Of a stretch of 64,000 nucleotides of DNA, positions 41,990-50,908 are shown piece after piece. The notes beneath the pieces are model-generated. The model searched no databases, was not told where the DNA came from, and was given only the letters and a program-made list of their open reading frames with translations. The number at the start of each line of letters is the position of its first letter. Positions within the stretch are counted from its first letter, which is position 1. The stretch lies in NCBI RefSeq assembly GCF_001729765.1, contig NZ_CP017181.1, positions 1,302,001 through 1,366,000 on the forward strand, in the 5' to 3' direction. The DNA is from Enterobacter kobei. Lineage in GTDB: Bacteria; Pseudomonadota; Gammaproteobacteria; Enterobacterales; Enterobacteriaceae. The position numbers were made by a program, and so were the translations under genes.

Positions 41990-42000
41990 ATAATAATTAA

Positions 42001-42546
<546 letters not shown>

Positions 42547-42555
42547 GAGAATGGC

Positions 42556-43353
42556 ATGAGCAGTAACTTCAGACATCATCTGTTGAGTCTGTCGTTACTG
42601 GTTGGAATAGCGGCCCCCTGGGCCGCTTTTGCTCAGGCACCAATCAGTAGTGTCGGCTCAGGCTCGGTAGAAGACCGGGTCACTCAACTCGAGCGTATTT
42701 CTAACGCTCACAGTCAGCTTTTAACCCAACTCCAGCAACAACTTTCCGATAACCAAAACGATATTGACTCACTCCGCGGTCAGATTCAGGAAAGTCAGTA
42801 TCAGCTTAACCAGGTTGTGGAACGTCAGAAGCAAATCTTGTTGCAGATAGATAGCCTGAGCAGCGGTGGTGGTGCAGCAGCACAACCCGCAGCAGGCGAT
42901 CAGAGCGGAGCGGCGACATCCGCGCCCGCGCCGTCTGCGGATGCTTCCGCTTCCACAGGCGCGCCTGTACAGAGCGGTGACGCGAATACGGATTACAATG
43001 CGGCCATTGCCCTCGTGCAGGATCAATCTCGTCAGGACGACGCGATTGCTGCGTTTCAGAACTTTGTTAAGAAATACCCTGATTCAACCTACCAGCCAAA
43101 TGCCAATTACTGGCTTGGTCAGTTGAATTACAACAAGGGTAAAAAGGATGATGCGGCGTTTTATTTTGCCTCCGTGGTGAAAAATTACCCAAAATCGCCG
43201 AAAGCGCCAGATGCGATGTATAAGGTTGGCGTGATCATGCAGGACAAAGGTGACACTGCGAAAGCCAAAGCGGTTTATCAGCAGGTGGTCGCCAAATTCC
43301 CTGGTACCGAAGGTGCCAAACAGGCGCAAAAACGTCTGAATTCGATGGGATGA
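42556..43353 (+). CDS. cpoB: CpoB (YbgF), cell-division coordinator
   Basis: 265 aa (E. coli 263). Signal peptide (about 1-26), N-terminal trimerising coiled coil (about 38-100, EDRVTQLERISNAHSQLL), an Ala/Ser-rich linker and C-terminal TPR repeats (about 145-265). In E. coli it coordinates PBP1B-driven peptidoglycan synthesis with Tol-Pal constriction. Last gene of the operon. Confidence 0.96.
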   Translation: MSSNFRHHLLSLSLLVGIAAPWAAFAQAPISSVGSGSVEDRVTQLERISNAHSQLLTQLQQQLSDNQNDIDSLRGQIQESQYQLNQVVERQKQILLQIDSLSSGGGAAAQPAAGDQSGAATSAPAPSADASASTGAPVQSGDANTDYNAAIALVQDQSRQDDAIAAFQNFVKKYPDSTYQPNANYWLGQLNYNKGKKDDAAFYFASVVKNYPKSPKAPDAMYKVGVIMQDKGDTAKAKAVYQQVVAKFPGTEGAKQAQKRLNSMG

Positions 43354-43358
43354 TTATC

Positions 43359-43392
43359 GCATGACCAGAAATCGCGTTATTTCTGGTCGTGC
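43359..43392 (+). terminator. Long hairpin after cpoB
   Basis: Perfect 10-bp stem GACCAGAAAT/ATTTCTGGTC (43363-43388), extendable to 14 bp with one G-U pair. There is no T-run, so it may mark the mRNA 3' end by processing rather than act as a classical terminator. Confidence 0.5.
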
Positions 43393-43436
43393 AGCATGAT
43401 TCGTAAGCAGTTAAGTGATCTTCATCGAAATTTTTG

Positions 43437-43464
43437 TTGCGCAGAATTCTTAAATCAGTAATAT
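43437..43464 (+). promoter_or_regulatory. Promoter of the tRNA operon
   Basis: TTGCGC (43437-43442) and TAATAT (43459-43464) with a 16-bp spacer. They are followed by a G/C-rich discriminator (GCCGCCG), as expected for stringently controlled stable-RNA promoters. About 50 bp before the first tRNA. Confidence 0.65.
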
Positions 43465-43514
43465 ATGCCGCCGTTGCCACGGGATATCAAACAACGTGAA
43501 AACAGCGTAAAAGT

Positions 43515-43590
43515 GGGTCGTTAGCTCAGTTGGTAGAGCAGTTGACTTTTAATCAATTGGTCGCAGGTTCGAATCCTGCACGACCCACCA
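43515..43590 (+). tRNA. lysT: tRNA-Lys (TTT), copy 1
   Basis: 76 nt beginning GGGTCGTTAGCTCAG and ending with encoded CCA. Acceptor GGGTCGT pairs with ACGACCC. Anticodon loop CTTTTAA with anticodon TTT; T-arm GGTTCGAATCC. Position matches lysT of E. coli. Confidence 0.97.
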
Positions 43591-43616
43591 CTTAAGCAGT
43601 TCCGGTAGTACAGAGT

Positions 43617-43692
43617 GGGTGATTAGCTCAGTTGGTAGAGCATCTCCTTTACACGGAGGGGGTCGGCGGTTCGAGCCCGTCATCACCCACCA
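43617..43692 (+). tRNA. valT: tRNA-Val (TAC)
   Basis: 76 nt, acceptor GGGTGAT/ATCACCC, anticodon TAC in CCTTTACACGG, encoded CCA. It lies 26 nt after the first Lys gene, corresponding to valT. Confidence 0.97.
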
Positions 43693-43695
43693 CTC

Positions 43696-43771
43696 GGGTC
43701 GTTAGCTCAGTTGGTAGAGCAGTTGACTTTTAATCAATTGGTCGCAGGTTCGAATCCTGCACGACCCACCA
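43696..43771 (+). tRNA. lysW: tRNA-Lys (TTT), copy 2
   Basis: Identical in sequence to copy 1. Only 3 nt separate it from the tRNA-Val gene, so they come from one precursor. Confidence 0.97.
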
Positions 43772-43803
43772 ATTTTAATGTCTTACTCAGATATTAAACG
43801 TGA

Positions 43804-43871
43804 AGGATAACGTTGCTTTAGCAACGGCCCGAAGGGCGAGGCGAAGCCGAGTCATCCTGCACGACCCACCA
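43804..43871 (+). repeat. Cloverleaf-like insert ending in a tRNA-Lys 3' tail
   Basis: AGGAT (43804-43808) can pair with ATCCT (43854-43858) to close three small hairpins: TTGC/GCAA, GCCC/GGGC and GGC/GCC. ATCCTGCACGACCCACCA (43854-43871) is the last 18 nt of tRNA-Lys, and flanking CTTAA also matches copy 1. It has no D-arm or anticodon match, so it is not a tRNA gene. Probably a recombination-derived repeat carried in the precursor RNA. Confidence 0.7.
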
Positions 43872-43917
43872 CTTAAACGTGGTACCGAGTAAAAATCTTC
43901 GAAGTCAGCACCCGAAT

Positions 43918-43993
43918 GGGTCGTTAGCTCAGTTGGTAGAGCAGTTGACTTTTAATCAATTGGTCGCAGGTTCGAATCCTGCACGACCCACCA
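43918..43993 (+). tRNA. tRNA-Lys (TTT), copy 3
   Basis: 76 nt, identical to copies 1 and 2, with encoded CCA. It lies 46 nt after the cloverleaf-like insert. Confidence 0.97.
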
Positions 43994-44016
43994 CTTCGAA
44001 GAAAAAATCCCGCAAG

Positions 44017-44092
44017 GGGTCGTTAGCTCAGTTGGTAGAGCAGTTGACTTTTAATCAATTGGTCGCAGGTTCGAATCCTGCACGACCCACCA
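44017..44092 (+). tRNA. tRNA-Lys (TTT), copy 4
   Basis: 76 nt, identical to the other Lys copies. Last tRNA before the terminator. E. coli has more Lys and Val genes in the same operon, so copy number differs here. Confidence 0.97.
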
Positions 44093-44100
44093 ATGTAGAA

Positions 44101-44124
44101 AGGCGCCCTAAAGGCGCCTTTTTG
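44101..44124 (+). terminator. Terminator of the tRNA operon
   Basis: AGGCGCC/GGCGCCT stem with a 5-nt loop followed by a T-run. Placed directly after the last tRNA-Lys. Confidence 0.92.
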
Positions 44125-44192
44125 CTATCTGCAATTCTATAAATGCTCCACACCTCTATTCCCGGTGACTTTTCACTCCAGATTCGCTATCT

Positions 44193-44210
44193 TGTTTAGT
44201 ATACAAAACA
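44193..44210. promoter_or_regulatory. NadR operator upstream of nadA
   Basis: TGTTTA-GTATAC-AAAACA, one mismatch from the NadR consensus TGTTTA-N6-TAAACA. It lies about 75 bp before the nadA ATG, fitting NAD-dependent repression of nadA-pnuC. Confidence 0.8.
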
Positions 44211-44283
44211 CAATTGCCATGCGTTTTGCTATGTCAGGCAAAAGAAAGGCAATATTGTTAAGCCCGTAAAACGAGAAGCCATA

Positions 44284-45326
44284 ATGAGTGTGATGTTTGA
44301 TCCCGAAGCCGCCATCTATCCGTTTCCGCCAAAACCTGTTCCGCTAAGCCAGGACGAAAAACAGTTCTACCGCGAGAAGATCAAACGTCTTCTGAAAGAG
44401 CGAGACGCGGTGATGGTGGCGCATTACTACACCGACCCGGAAATCCAGCAACTGGCGGAAGAGACCGGGGGCTGCATCTCTGACTCTCTGGAGATGGCGC
44501 GCTTTGGCGCAAAACATCCTGCTTCCACGCTGCTTGTTGCTGGCGTGCGTTTTATGGGCGAAACGGCGAAAATTCTCAGCCCGGAAAAAACCATTTTGAT
44601 GCCGACGCTGAATGCCGAGTGTTCGCTCGATCTTGGCTGCCCGATTGACGCGTTCACCGCCTTCTGCGACGCCCATCCTGACCGTACCGTGGTGGTTTAT
44701 GCCAACACCTCCGCGGCGGTAAAAGCGCGGGCAGACTGGGTCGTGACCTCCAGCATCGCCGTTGAGCTGATTGAGCATCTGGACAGCCTGGGTGAGAAAA
44801 TTATCTGGGCATCTGACCGACATCTCGGCAATTATGTTCAGAAGCAGACAGGCGCTGACGTCCTCTGCTGGCAGGGGGCCTGTATTGTGCACGACGAATT
44901 CAAAACCCAGGCGCTGGCACGCATGAAGGCGCTTTATCCTGACGCCGCCATTCTTGTTCACCCTGAATCCCCCAGTCCATTGTCGACATGGCGGATGCCG
45001 TGGGTTCAACCAGCCAGCTTATCAACGCGGCCAGAACGCTGCCGCACAAGCAGCTCATCGTGGCGACCGATCGCGGTATCTTTTATAAGATGCAGCAGGC
45101 CGTGCCGGAGAAAGAGCTCCTTGAGGCCCCAACGGCAGGCGAGGGCGCGACGTGTCGCAGCTGCGCGCATTGCCCGTGGATGGCGATGAACGGTCTGAAA
45201 GCGATTGCCGAAGGGCTGGAGACGGGCGGCGCCGCGCATGAAATTCATGTCGATGCTGCGCTGCGCGAAGGTGCGTTAATTCCGCTTAACCGCATGCTGG
45301 ATTTTGCGGCTACACTACGTACTTAA
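44284..45326 (+). pseudogene. nadA: NadA, quinolinate synthase, frameshifted in a C-run
   Basis: [4Fe-4S] enzyme that condenses iminoaspartate with DHAP to quinolinate in NAD synthesis. The first frame is intact up to [10 protein letters not shown], then changes to unrelated residues and stops at 45187-45189. The true continuation ([19 protein letters not shown] to the end) lies in another frame, to the stop at 45324-45326. One extra C in the C5 run at 44969-44973 restores a 347-aa protein, the E. coli length. Cluster cysteines in [17 protein letters not shown] and CRSCAHC all survive. As written the product would lack the third cysteine. Sequencing error or a niacin-requiring mutant. Confidence 0.93.
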
Positions 45327-45348
45327 TTCAAAACGTTCCGGGGAAAAG

Positions 45349-46068
45349 ATGGATTTTTTTAGCACGCAGAACATTCTGGTTCATATACCGATTGGTGCAG
45401 GTGGCTATGACCTGTCATGGATTGAGGCCGTCGGCACGCTGGCGGGTTTACTCTGCATCTGGCTGGCAAGCCTGGAGAAAATCAGCAATTACGCGTTCGG
45501 GCTGATTAACGTTACGCTGTTTGCGATTATCTTCTTCCAGATCCAGCTGTACGCCAGCCTGCTTTTGCAGTTGTTCTTCTTCGCCGCCAATATTTACGGC
45601 TGGTACGCATGGTCGCGGCAGAACAGCCAGCAGGAGGCTGAGCTACAGATCCGCTGGCTACCCCTGCCGAAAGCCATTGCCTGGTTTGTCGCTTGCGTGG
45701 TTGCTATTGGTTTCATGACCGTTTATATCAACCCGGTGTTTGCCTTCCTGACCCGTGTGGCCGTTTCGGCTATGTCCGGTATCGGCCTGAGCGTAACGAT
45801 GCCAGAACTTCAGCCGGATGCTTTCCCGTTCTGGGATTCCTGCATGATGGTGCTGTCAATTGCGGCGATGATCCTGATGACCCGTAAATACGTTGAGAAC
45901 TGGCTGCTGTGGGTCATCATCAACGTTATCAGCGTGGTCATTTTCGCGCTGCAGGGCGTCTATGCGATGTCGCTGGAATATCTGCTGCTGACCTTCATTG
46001 CCCTGAATGGCAGCCGTATGTGGATTAAGAGCGCGCGTGAGCGAGGCTCTCACACGCTTTCCCGCTAA
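45349..46068 (+). CDS. pnuC: PnuC, nicotinamide riboside transporter
   Basis: 239-aa polytopic inner-membrane protein with about seven or eight helices, from ATG 45349 ([14 protein letters not shown]). [18 protein letters not shown] and the C-terminal [17 protein letters not shown] are family features. Imports nicotinamide riboside; cotranscribed with nadA under the NadR operator. Its stop overlaps the end of convergent zitB. Confidence 0.95.
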   Translation: MDFFSTQNILVHIPIGAGGYDLSWIEAVGTLAGLLCIWLASLEKISNYAFGLINVTLFAIIFFQIQLYASLLLQLFFFAANIYGWYAWSRQNSQQEAELQIRWLPLPKAIAWFVACVVAIGFMTVYINPVFAFLTRVAVSAMSGIGLSVTMPELQPDAFPFWDSCMMVLSIAAMILMTRKYVENWLLWVIINVISVVIFALQGVYAMSLEYLLLTFIALNGSRMWIKSARERGSHTLSR

Positions 46069-47003
46069 TGGTGATGATGATGTGAATGGTCGGGCTGCGC
46101 CTCGTTAAGGTGACAGTCCGGCCCGTTACAGGCCTGATACTCCATCTGGACGGTGGCGTGGCCAATCTCGTAATGATGTTCCAGGAAGTGATGAATGCGT
46201 TCCAGTAATGCATCATGATCGTGAGGTGGGATCACCTGAACGTGTAGCGTCATCACCGGTTTTTCGCCTACCTGCCAGACATGCACATGATGAACATTGC
46301 GCACTTCCGGGACAGAACGGCGCAGGTTACGCTTCAGCTCGTCAATGTCCATGGATGCGGGTGCCCCTTCAAGCAGTTCATTGACGCTCTCCTTCAGCAG
46401 ACTCCAGGCGCTACGTAAAACCAGACACGATACCAGCACGGAGAGAATTGGGTCGACTGGCGTCCAGCCGGTATAGAGGATCACCAGCGCGGCGACTATC
46501 GCCCCGACTGAGCCGAGCAAATCCCCCAGCACATGCAGGGCAGCAGCGCGCACGTTGAGGTTCTTTTCTCCGCTGCCGCGATGCAAAATCCAGAATGCCA
46601 GAATATTCGCCAGCAGCCCCGCGACGGCAATCACCATCATTGTCGTTCCGGCTATTGGCTGCGGGTGCCTGAAGCGTTGGATGGCTTCCCAGACGATAAG
46701 AATAGTAATGACCACCAGCGCGATGGCGTTAACAAACGCGGCAAGCGTAGTCAGCCTCAACCAGCCGAAGGTATGGCGTGCGTTCGGAGGACGATGAGCA
46801 AATTGCACTGCCAGCAGAGCGAAGAGTAGCGCTGCGGCATCGGTCAGCATGTGCCCGGCATCAGCCAGCAACGCCAGCGAGCCGGAGACCAGACCGCCAA
46901 TGACCTCGATAACCATAAACGTGGCCGTAACGCCGAAGGCCAGCATGAGTCGTTTTACGTTGTCATTTCCGGGAGAAGATGCGTGTGAGTGGGTGTGCGC
47001 CAT
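46065..47003 (-). CDS. zitB: ZitB, zinc efflux protein (cation diffusion facilitator)
   Basis: 312 aa (E. coli 313). Six membrane helices with transport-site HxxxD pairs in [10 protein letters not shown] and [12 protein letters not shown]. His-rich ends: HTHSHASS at the N-terminus and HSHHHHH at the C-terminus. The cytoplasmic C-domain has [13 protein letters not shown]. Exports Zn2+ using the proton gradient. Convergent with pnuC, sharing 4 nt. Confidence 0.95.
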   Translation of the reverse strand: MAHTHSHASSPGNDNVKRLMLAFGVTATFMVIEVIGGLVSGSLALLADAGHMLTDAAALLFALLAVQFAHRPPNARHTFGWLRLTTLAAFVNAIALVVITILIVWEAIQRFRHPQPIAGTTMMVIAVAGLLANILAFWILHRGSGEKNLNVRAAALHVLGDLLGSVGAIVAALVILYTGWTPVDPILSVLVSCLVLRSAWSLLKESVNELLEGAPASMDIDELKRNLRRSVPEVRNVHHVHVWQVGEKPVMTLHVQVIPPHDHDALLERIHHFLEHHYEIGHATVQMEYQACNGPDCHLNEAQPDHSHHHHH

Positions 47004-47108
47004 GTCTGCTTTCCTGTTTCGTTATTTTTTAGTGTAGCGTTTTTAACAGGTTACTCCAAAAAGAAAGGAGAGCCTGGGCTCTCCTTTCGCATTTAAAGCA
47101 CTGACGAC

Positions 47109-47489
47109 TTACTGGGTTGTGCCATCGGTTTTGGTATTGGCATCGTTACCCACTTTGTCGTTAGGGTCGGGACATTTGCCGTCCTTACACATTGAGTTCT
47201 TATGAACTTCATTTGAACTCATATTGTCGTGATTCATGGTGCCGGAATCACTGCCGTTCGGATGCAGCATGGTGCCCCCGGTATTGGTGTTGCCGGTATT
47301 GATCTGGCTGTTATCGACATTATTTGGGGCGATATTCTGTTTCGCATCAGGGGCGACCTGGCCTGCTTCTGCTGCCGCATTGGCATCACCGTTGCTGTCT
47401 GAGGTGCCCGTTTCAGCAGCCAGGACGCTGCCGCTTGCCAGGGTGAGAGTGGCGGTCAGGAAGAGGGTTGCCAGTTTTGTCATTTTCAT
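47109..47489 (-). CDS. ybgS: YbgS, periplasmic protein of unknown function
   Basis: 126 aa from ATG 47489 (ATG 47492 directly before is possible). Signal peptide [24 protein letters not shown], cut to short form: [10 protein letters not shown] then a hydrophobic stretch ending VLAAE. The mature part is Asn/Gly/Thr/Asp-rich and low in complexity, with the conserved [13 protein letters not shown] and the end TKTDGTTQ. Matches E. coli YbgS in length and key segments. No function established to my knowledge. AGGAGCACC precedes the start. Confidence 0.88.
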   Translation of the reverse strand: MKMTKLATLFLTATLTLASGSVLAAETGTSDSNGDANAAAEAGQVAPDAKQNIAPNNVDNSQINTGNTNTGGTMLHPNGSDSGTMNHDNMSSNEVHKNSMCKDGKCPDPNDKVGNDANTKTDGTTQ

Positions 47490-47704
47490 CATGGTGCTCC
47501 TGTTCTTGTCGTTACGCTGGATAACTTTCTCCAACAGTGCATCTTTTTAGAGGCGAAAGATTCCGCCTTACGGACTTACGTCAGTAGGGAATCGCGTTTA
47601 GGCGTATAAAATTGGTTGTTACAGTTAAAAAGCTTAGGTTAGATCTCATTTTTCGCTATTTTGTGGCGATTTTTAGGCGAATTCCAGGAATTATCTGCGT
47701 GAAG

Positions 47705-47722
47705 TGTAAAACCGTGTTTACA
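47705..47722. promoter_or_regulatory. TyrR box upstream of aroG
   Basis: TGTAAA-N6-TTTACA, an exact TyrR strong box, 70 bp before the aroG ATG. Predicts repression of aroG by TyrR with phenylalanine or tryptophan, as in E. coli. Confidence 0.88.
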
Positions 47723-47792
47723 CTTCCTGGTCGACAAGATAGATTGAAAGGATTGCTTTCATTACTAAAGATATGGCAGAGCTGGAAAGAAA

Positions 47793-48845
47793 ATGAATTA
47801 TCAGAACGACGATTTACGCATTAAAGAGATCAATGAGTTATTACCTCCTGTAGCGCTCCTTGAGAAATTCCCCGCCACTGAAAATGCCGCAAACACGGTT
47901 TCTCATGCTCGCAAAGCGATCCATAAGATCCTGAAAGGTAATGACGATCGTCTTCTGGTGGTGATTGGTCCATGCTCTATCCACGATCCTGCTGCGGCAA
48001 AAGAGTATGCGGCAAGGCTGCTTCAGCTGCGCGAAGAGCTGAAGGATGAGCTGGAAATCGTCATGCGCGTCTATTTTGAAAAACCGCGTACGACCGTTGG
48101 CTGGAAAGGGCTCATTAACGATCCGCACATGGATAACAGCTTCCAGATCAACGACGGTCTGCGTATTGCGCGCAAGCTGCTGCTGGAGATCAACGACAGT
48201 GGCCTGCCTGCTGCCGGTGAGTTCCTGGATATGATCACGCCACAATACCTGGCTGATTTGATGAGCTGGGGCGCAATTGGTGCCCGTACCACGGAATCTC
48301 AGGTTCACCGCGAACTGGCATCCGGTCTCTCTTGTCCGGTTGGTTTTAAAAACGGCACTGACGGCACCATTAAGGTGGCTATCGACGCCATTAACGCAGC
48401 GGGTGCACCGCACTGCTTCCTGTCCGTGACCAAATGGGGTCATTCCGCCATCGTGAACACCAGCGGTAACGGGGATTGCCATATTATTCTGCGTGGCGGC
48501 AAAGAGCCAAACTACAGTGCAAAACATGTGGCCGACGTGAAGGTCGGGCTGGAAAAAGCCGGGCTGCCACCGCAGGTGATGATCGATTTCAGCCATGCCA
48601 ACTCCAGCAAGCAGTTTAAAAAGCAGATGGACGTCGGGGCTGATGTCTGTCAGCAGATTGCCGGCGGTGAGAAGGCGGTGATTGGCGTGATGATTGAAAG
48701 CCATCTGGTCGAAGGTAACCAGAACCTGGAAGGCAGCGAGCCGCTGGTGTACGGCAAGAGCGTCACGGATGCCTGCATCGGCTGGGACGATACCGACACC
48801 CTCCTGCGTCAGCTGGCGAACGCGGTGAAAGCACGTCGCGGTTAA
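47793..48845 (+). CDS. aroG: Phe-sensitive DAHP synthase
   Basis: 350 aa. First enzyme of the shikimate pathway: joins PEP and erythrose 4-phosphate. Family motifs are VVIGPCSIHDP, VYFEKPRTTVGWKG, GARTTESQVHRELASGLSCPVGFKNGT (given here in parts) and IDFSHANSSK. N-terminal residues including DLRIKEINELLPP form the Phe-inhibition site. A TyrR box lies upstream; it shares a terminator with convergent gpmA. Confidence 0.97.
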   Translation: MNYQNDDLRIKEINELLPPVALLEKFPATENAANTVSHARKAIHKILKGNDDRLLVVIGPCSIHDPAAAKEYAARLLQLREELKDELEIVMRVYFEKPRTTVGWKGLINDPHMDNSFQINDGLRIARKLLLEINDSGLPAAGEFLDMITPQYLADLMSWGAIGARTTESQVHRELASGLSCPVGFKNGTDGTIKVAIDAINAAGAPHCFLSVTKWGHSAIVNTSGNGDCHIILRGGKEPNYSAKHVADVKVGLEKAGLPPQVMIDFSHANSSKQFKKQMDVGADVCQQIAGGEKAVIGVMIESHLVEGNQNLEGSEPLVYGKSVTDACIGWDDTDTLLRQLANAVKARRG

Positions 48846-48864
48846 GTCCTGAGGCAGAAATAAA

Positions 48865-48893
48865 AAAGCGCGGAAGGTTCCGCGCTTTTTTTA
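48865..48893. terminator. Bidirectional terminator between aroG and gpmA
   Basis: AGCGCGGAA/TTCCGCGCT stem with a GG centre, A6 on the left and T7 on the right. Works for both converging genes. Confidence 0.92.
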
Positions 48894-48906
48894 TGTCTGG
48901 CGAAAA

Positions 48907-49659
48907 TTACTTCGCTTTACCCTGGTTCGCGACAGCCGCGGCTTTCGCTGCGATTTCATCCGCGTTACCCAGATAGTAGTGTTTGATTGGTTTGAAGTTT
49001 TCGTCGAACTCATACACCAGCGGTACGCCAGTTGGGATGTTCAGTTCAAGAATTTCGTCTTCACCCATGTTGTCCAGGTATTTCACCAGCGCACGCAGGG
49101 AGTTACCGTGAGCGGCGATGATCACGCGCTCACCGCTTTTCAGGCGTGGCAGAATGGTTTCGTTCCAGTAAGGCACAACGCGGTCGATGGTCAGCGCCAG
49201 GCTTTCGGTGGTTGGCAGCTCAGCGTCAGTCAGTTTCGCGTAACGCGGGTCGTGGCCCGGGTAGCGCTCGTCATCTTTGGTCAGCTCTGGTGGGGTTACC
49301 GCGAAGCCGCGACGCCACTGTTTAACCTGCTCGTCACCGTATTTCTCAGCGGTTTCGGCTTTGTTGAGACCCTGCAGCGCACCGTAGTGACGCTCGTTCA
49401 GTTTCCAGGATTTCTCAACCGGCAGCCAGGCCTGATCCAGTTCGTCGAGCACGTTCCACAGCGTGTGGATGGCGCGTTTCAGCACAGAGGTGTAAGCAAA
49501 ATCAAAGCTGAAGCCTTCTTCCTTCAGCAGTTTACCTGCTGCTTTTGCTTCGCTTACGCCTTTCTCAGACAGATCAACGTCGTACCAACCGGTAAAGCGG
49601 TTTTCGTTGTTCCACTGGCTTTCGCCGTGACGCACCAGGACCAGCTTAGTAATAGCCAT
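48907..49659 (-). CDS. gpmA: 2,3-bisphosphoglycerate-dependent phosphoglycerate mutase
   Basis: 250 aa. Interconverts 3- and 2-phosphoglycerate in glycolysis. Phospho-histidine in [11 protein letters not shown] (about residue 11), with the second histidine in [10 protein letters not shown] (about 184). [12 protein letters not shown] and [11 protein letters not shown] are conserved. A Fur-like box lies just upstream, as in E. coli. Confidence 0.98.
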   Translation of the reverse strand: MAITKLVLVRHGESQWNNENRFTGWYDVDLSEKGVSEAKAAGKLLKEEGFSFDFAYTSVLKRAIHTLWNVLDELDQAWLPVEKSWKLNERHYGALQGLNKAETAEKYGDEQVKQWRRGFAVTPPELTKDDERYPGHDPRYAKLTDAELPTTESLALTIDRVVPYWNETILPRLKSGERVIIAAHGNSLRALVKYLDNMGEDEILELNIPTGVPLVYEFDENFKPIKHYYLGNADEIAAKAAAVANQGKAK

Positions 49660-49686
49660 CTCTTACTCCTCAAGCATTTTTAGAAT

Positions 49687-49705
49687 GATAACAATTCTCA
49701 TTATA
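49687..49705. promoter_or_regulatory. Fur box upstream of gpmA
   Basis: The 19-bp stretch matches the Fur consensus GATAATGATAATCATTATC at 15 of 19 positions (minus strand). It sits about 30 bp before the gpmA start, which suggests iron-linked repression. Confidence 0.7.
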
Positions 49706-49835
49706 TTGCTGTGGCCAGGCCAGCAGCAACGCTTAACCCTAACCATAGCGAAAATAGTCTCCGAGTGTAAGATGCTTGTGAATCCAGGGTTATGATTTTG
49801 TCTGCGATCGGCGCTATTTTCAGCAAGGGGAGCAG

Positions 49836-49858
49836 AAAAAAGCCCTCTATGTGAGGGC
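49836..49858 (-). terminator. Terminator of the gal operon
   Basis: On the minus strand GCCCTC-ACATA-GAGGGC followed by T6, a few bases after the galM stop. Confidence 0.9.
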
Positions 49859-49864
49859 CTGTCG

Positions 49865-50908
49865 TTAAGCGCGCGGAATGAAATGATACTCGGTGACGCT
49901 CACGTACTCTTCACCCGGGCGCAGAACGCAATCTGGCTGCGGCCATTCCGGATGATTCGGGCTGTCAGGCAGGAACTCGCTCTCCAGTGCCAGACCCTGC
50001 CAGTCGCTGTATTCATTGTGTTCGCGTGCCGTTGTGCCGCCAAGATAGTTACCTGAGTAGAACTGCAGGGCAGGGGCGGTGGTATAAACGGTCATCTGCA
50101 GCTTCTCATCAGCAGACCAGACCTGCGCGGCGGGCTGGCTGAGATCGCCTTTGGCCTGCAACAGGAAAGCGTGGTCGTAGCCTTTCACCTTGCGCTGATC
50201 GTCATCACTCAGGAAATCCTGTGCGATAGCTTTCGCATTGCGGAAGTCGAAGCTGGTGTCGTTCACCTGCTTCAGGCCCTTATACGGTATGCCCATTTCG
50301 TCAACCGGCAGGTACGCGTCCGCAAGGATTTGCAGCTTGTGGTTGCGCACGTCGCACTGGTTGCCGTCCAGATTAAAGTAGGCATGGTTAGTCAGGTTAA
50401 CCGGACACGGCTTGTCGACCGTGGCACGGTATTCGATGGCGATTCGGTTGTCGTCGGTTAGCGTGAAGCGTGCTGAGGCGATAAGGTTGCCCGGGAAGCC
50501 CTGATCGCCATCAGGTGAATCCAGCGAGAACAGCACTTCGCTGTCATTTTGACGGACAATTTTCCAGCGGCGTTTATCAAACCCTTCCGGTCCGCCGTGA
50601 AGCTGGTTCTCACCCTGACTTGGAAGGAGAGGGTACGCCACGCCGTCGAGTTCGAAACGGCTTTTAGCGATGCGGTTGGCATAGCGGCCGACGGACGCTC
50701 CCAGAAAAGCCGATTGGTTAACATACTGCTCAGGCGATGCACAGCCGAGCATCGTTTCACGCACGCTGCCGTCCGGCATCGGTACGCGGGCGGAGAGCAG
50801 GGTTGCACCCCAGTCCATCAGCGTAACCACCATCCCTGCGCGGTTGCGCAGGGTTAACAGGCGATACGGCAGACCATCCGGTGCGAGGGTAGGTGTTTCG
50901 TTTAGCAC
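49865..50908 (-). CDS. galM: Galactose mutarotase (aldose 1-epimerase)
   Basis: 347 aa (E. coli 346). Interconverts alpha and beta galactose for GalK. Catalytic motifs: [12 protein letters not shown] holds the acid histidine (about 176), and the base is the glutamate in [16 protein letters not shown] (about 309). Overlaps galK by 7 nt. Confidence 0.97.
   Translation of the reverse strand: MLNETPTLAPDGLPYRLLTLRNRAGMVVTLMDWGATLLSARVPMPDGSVRETMLGCASPEQYVNQSAFLGASVGRYANRIAKSRFELDGVAYPLLPSQGENQLHGGPEGFDKRRWKIVRQNDSEVLFSLDSPDGDQGFPGNLIASARFTLTDDNRIAIEYRATVDKPCPVNLTNHAYFNLDGNQCDVRNHKLQILADAYLPVDEMGIPYKGLKQVNDTSFDFRNAKAIAQDFLSDDDQRKVKGYDHAFLLQAKGDLSQPAAQVWSADEKLQMTVYTTAPALQFYSGNYLGGTTAREHNEYSDWQGLALESEFLPDSPNHPEWPQPDCVLRPGEEYVSVTEYHFIPRA

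Noticed and set aside
43515..44092. Regularly spaced identical repeats suggesting a CRISPR-like array
   Set aside because: The repeats are complete 76-nt tRNA genes with cloverleaf and CCA; spacing is irregular.
43879..44142. 87-codon ORF with two identical peptide repeats in the tRNA region
   Set aside because: It is a translation of two tRNA-Lys genes and their flanks.
45006..45189. Arg/Ser-rich C-terminal extension of the first nadA frame
   Set aside because: Out-of-frame reading after the C-run; the real NadA C-terminus lies in another frame.
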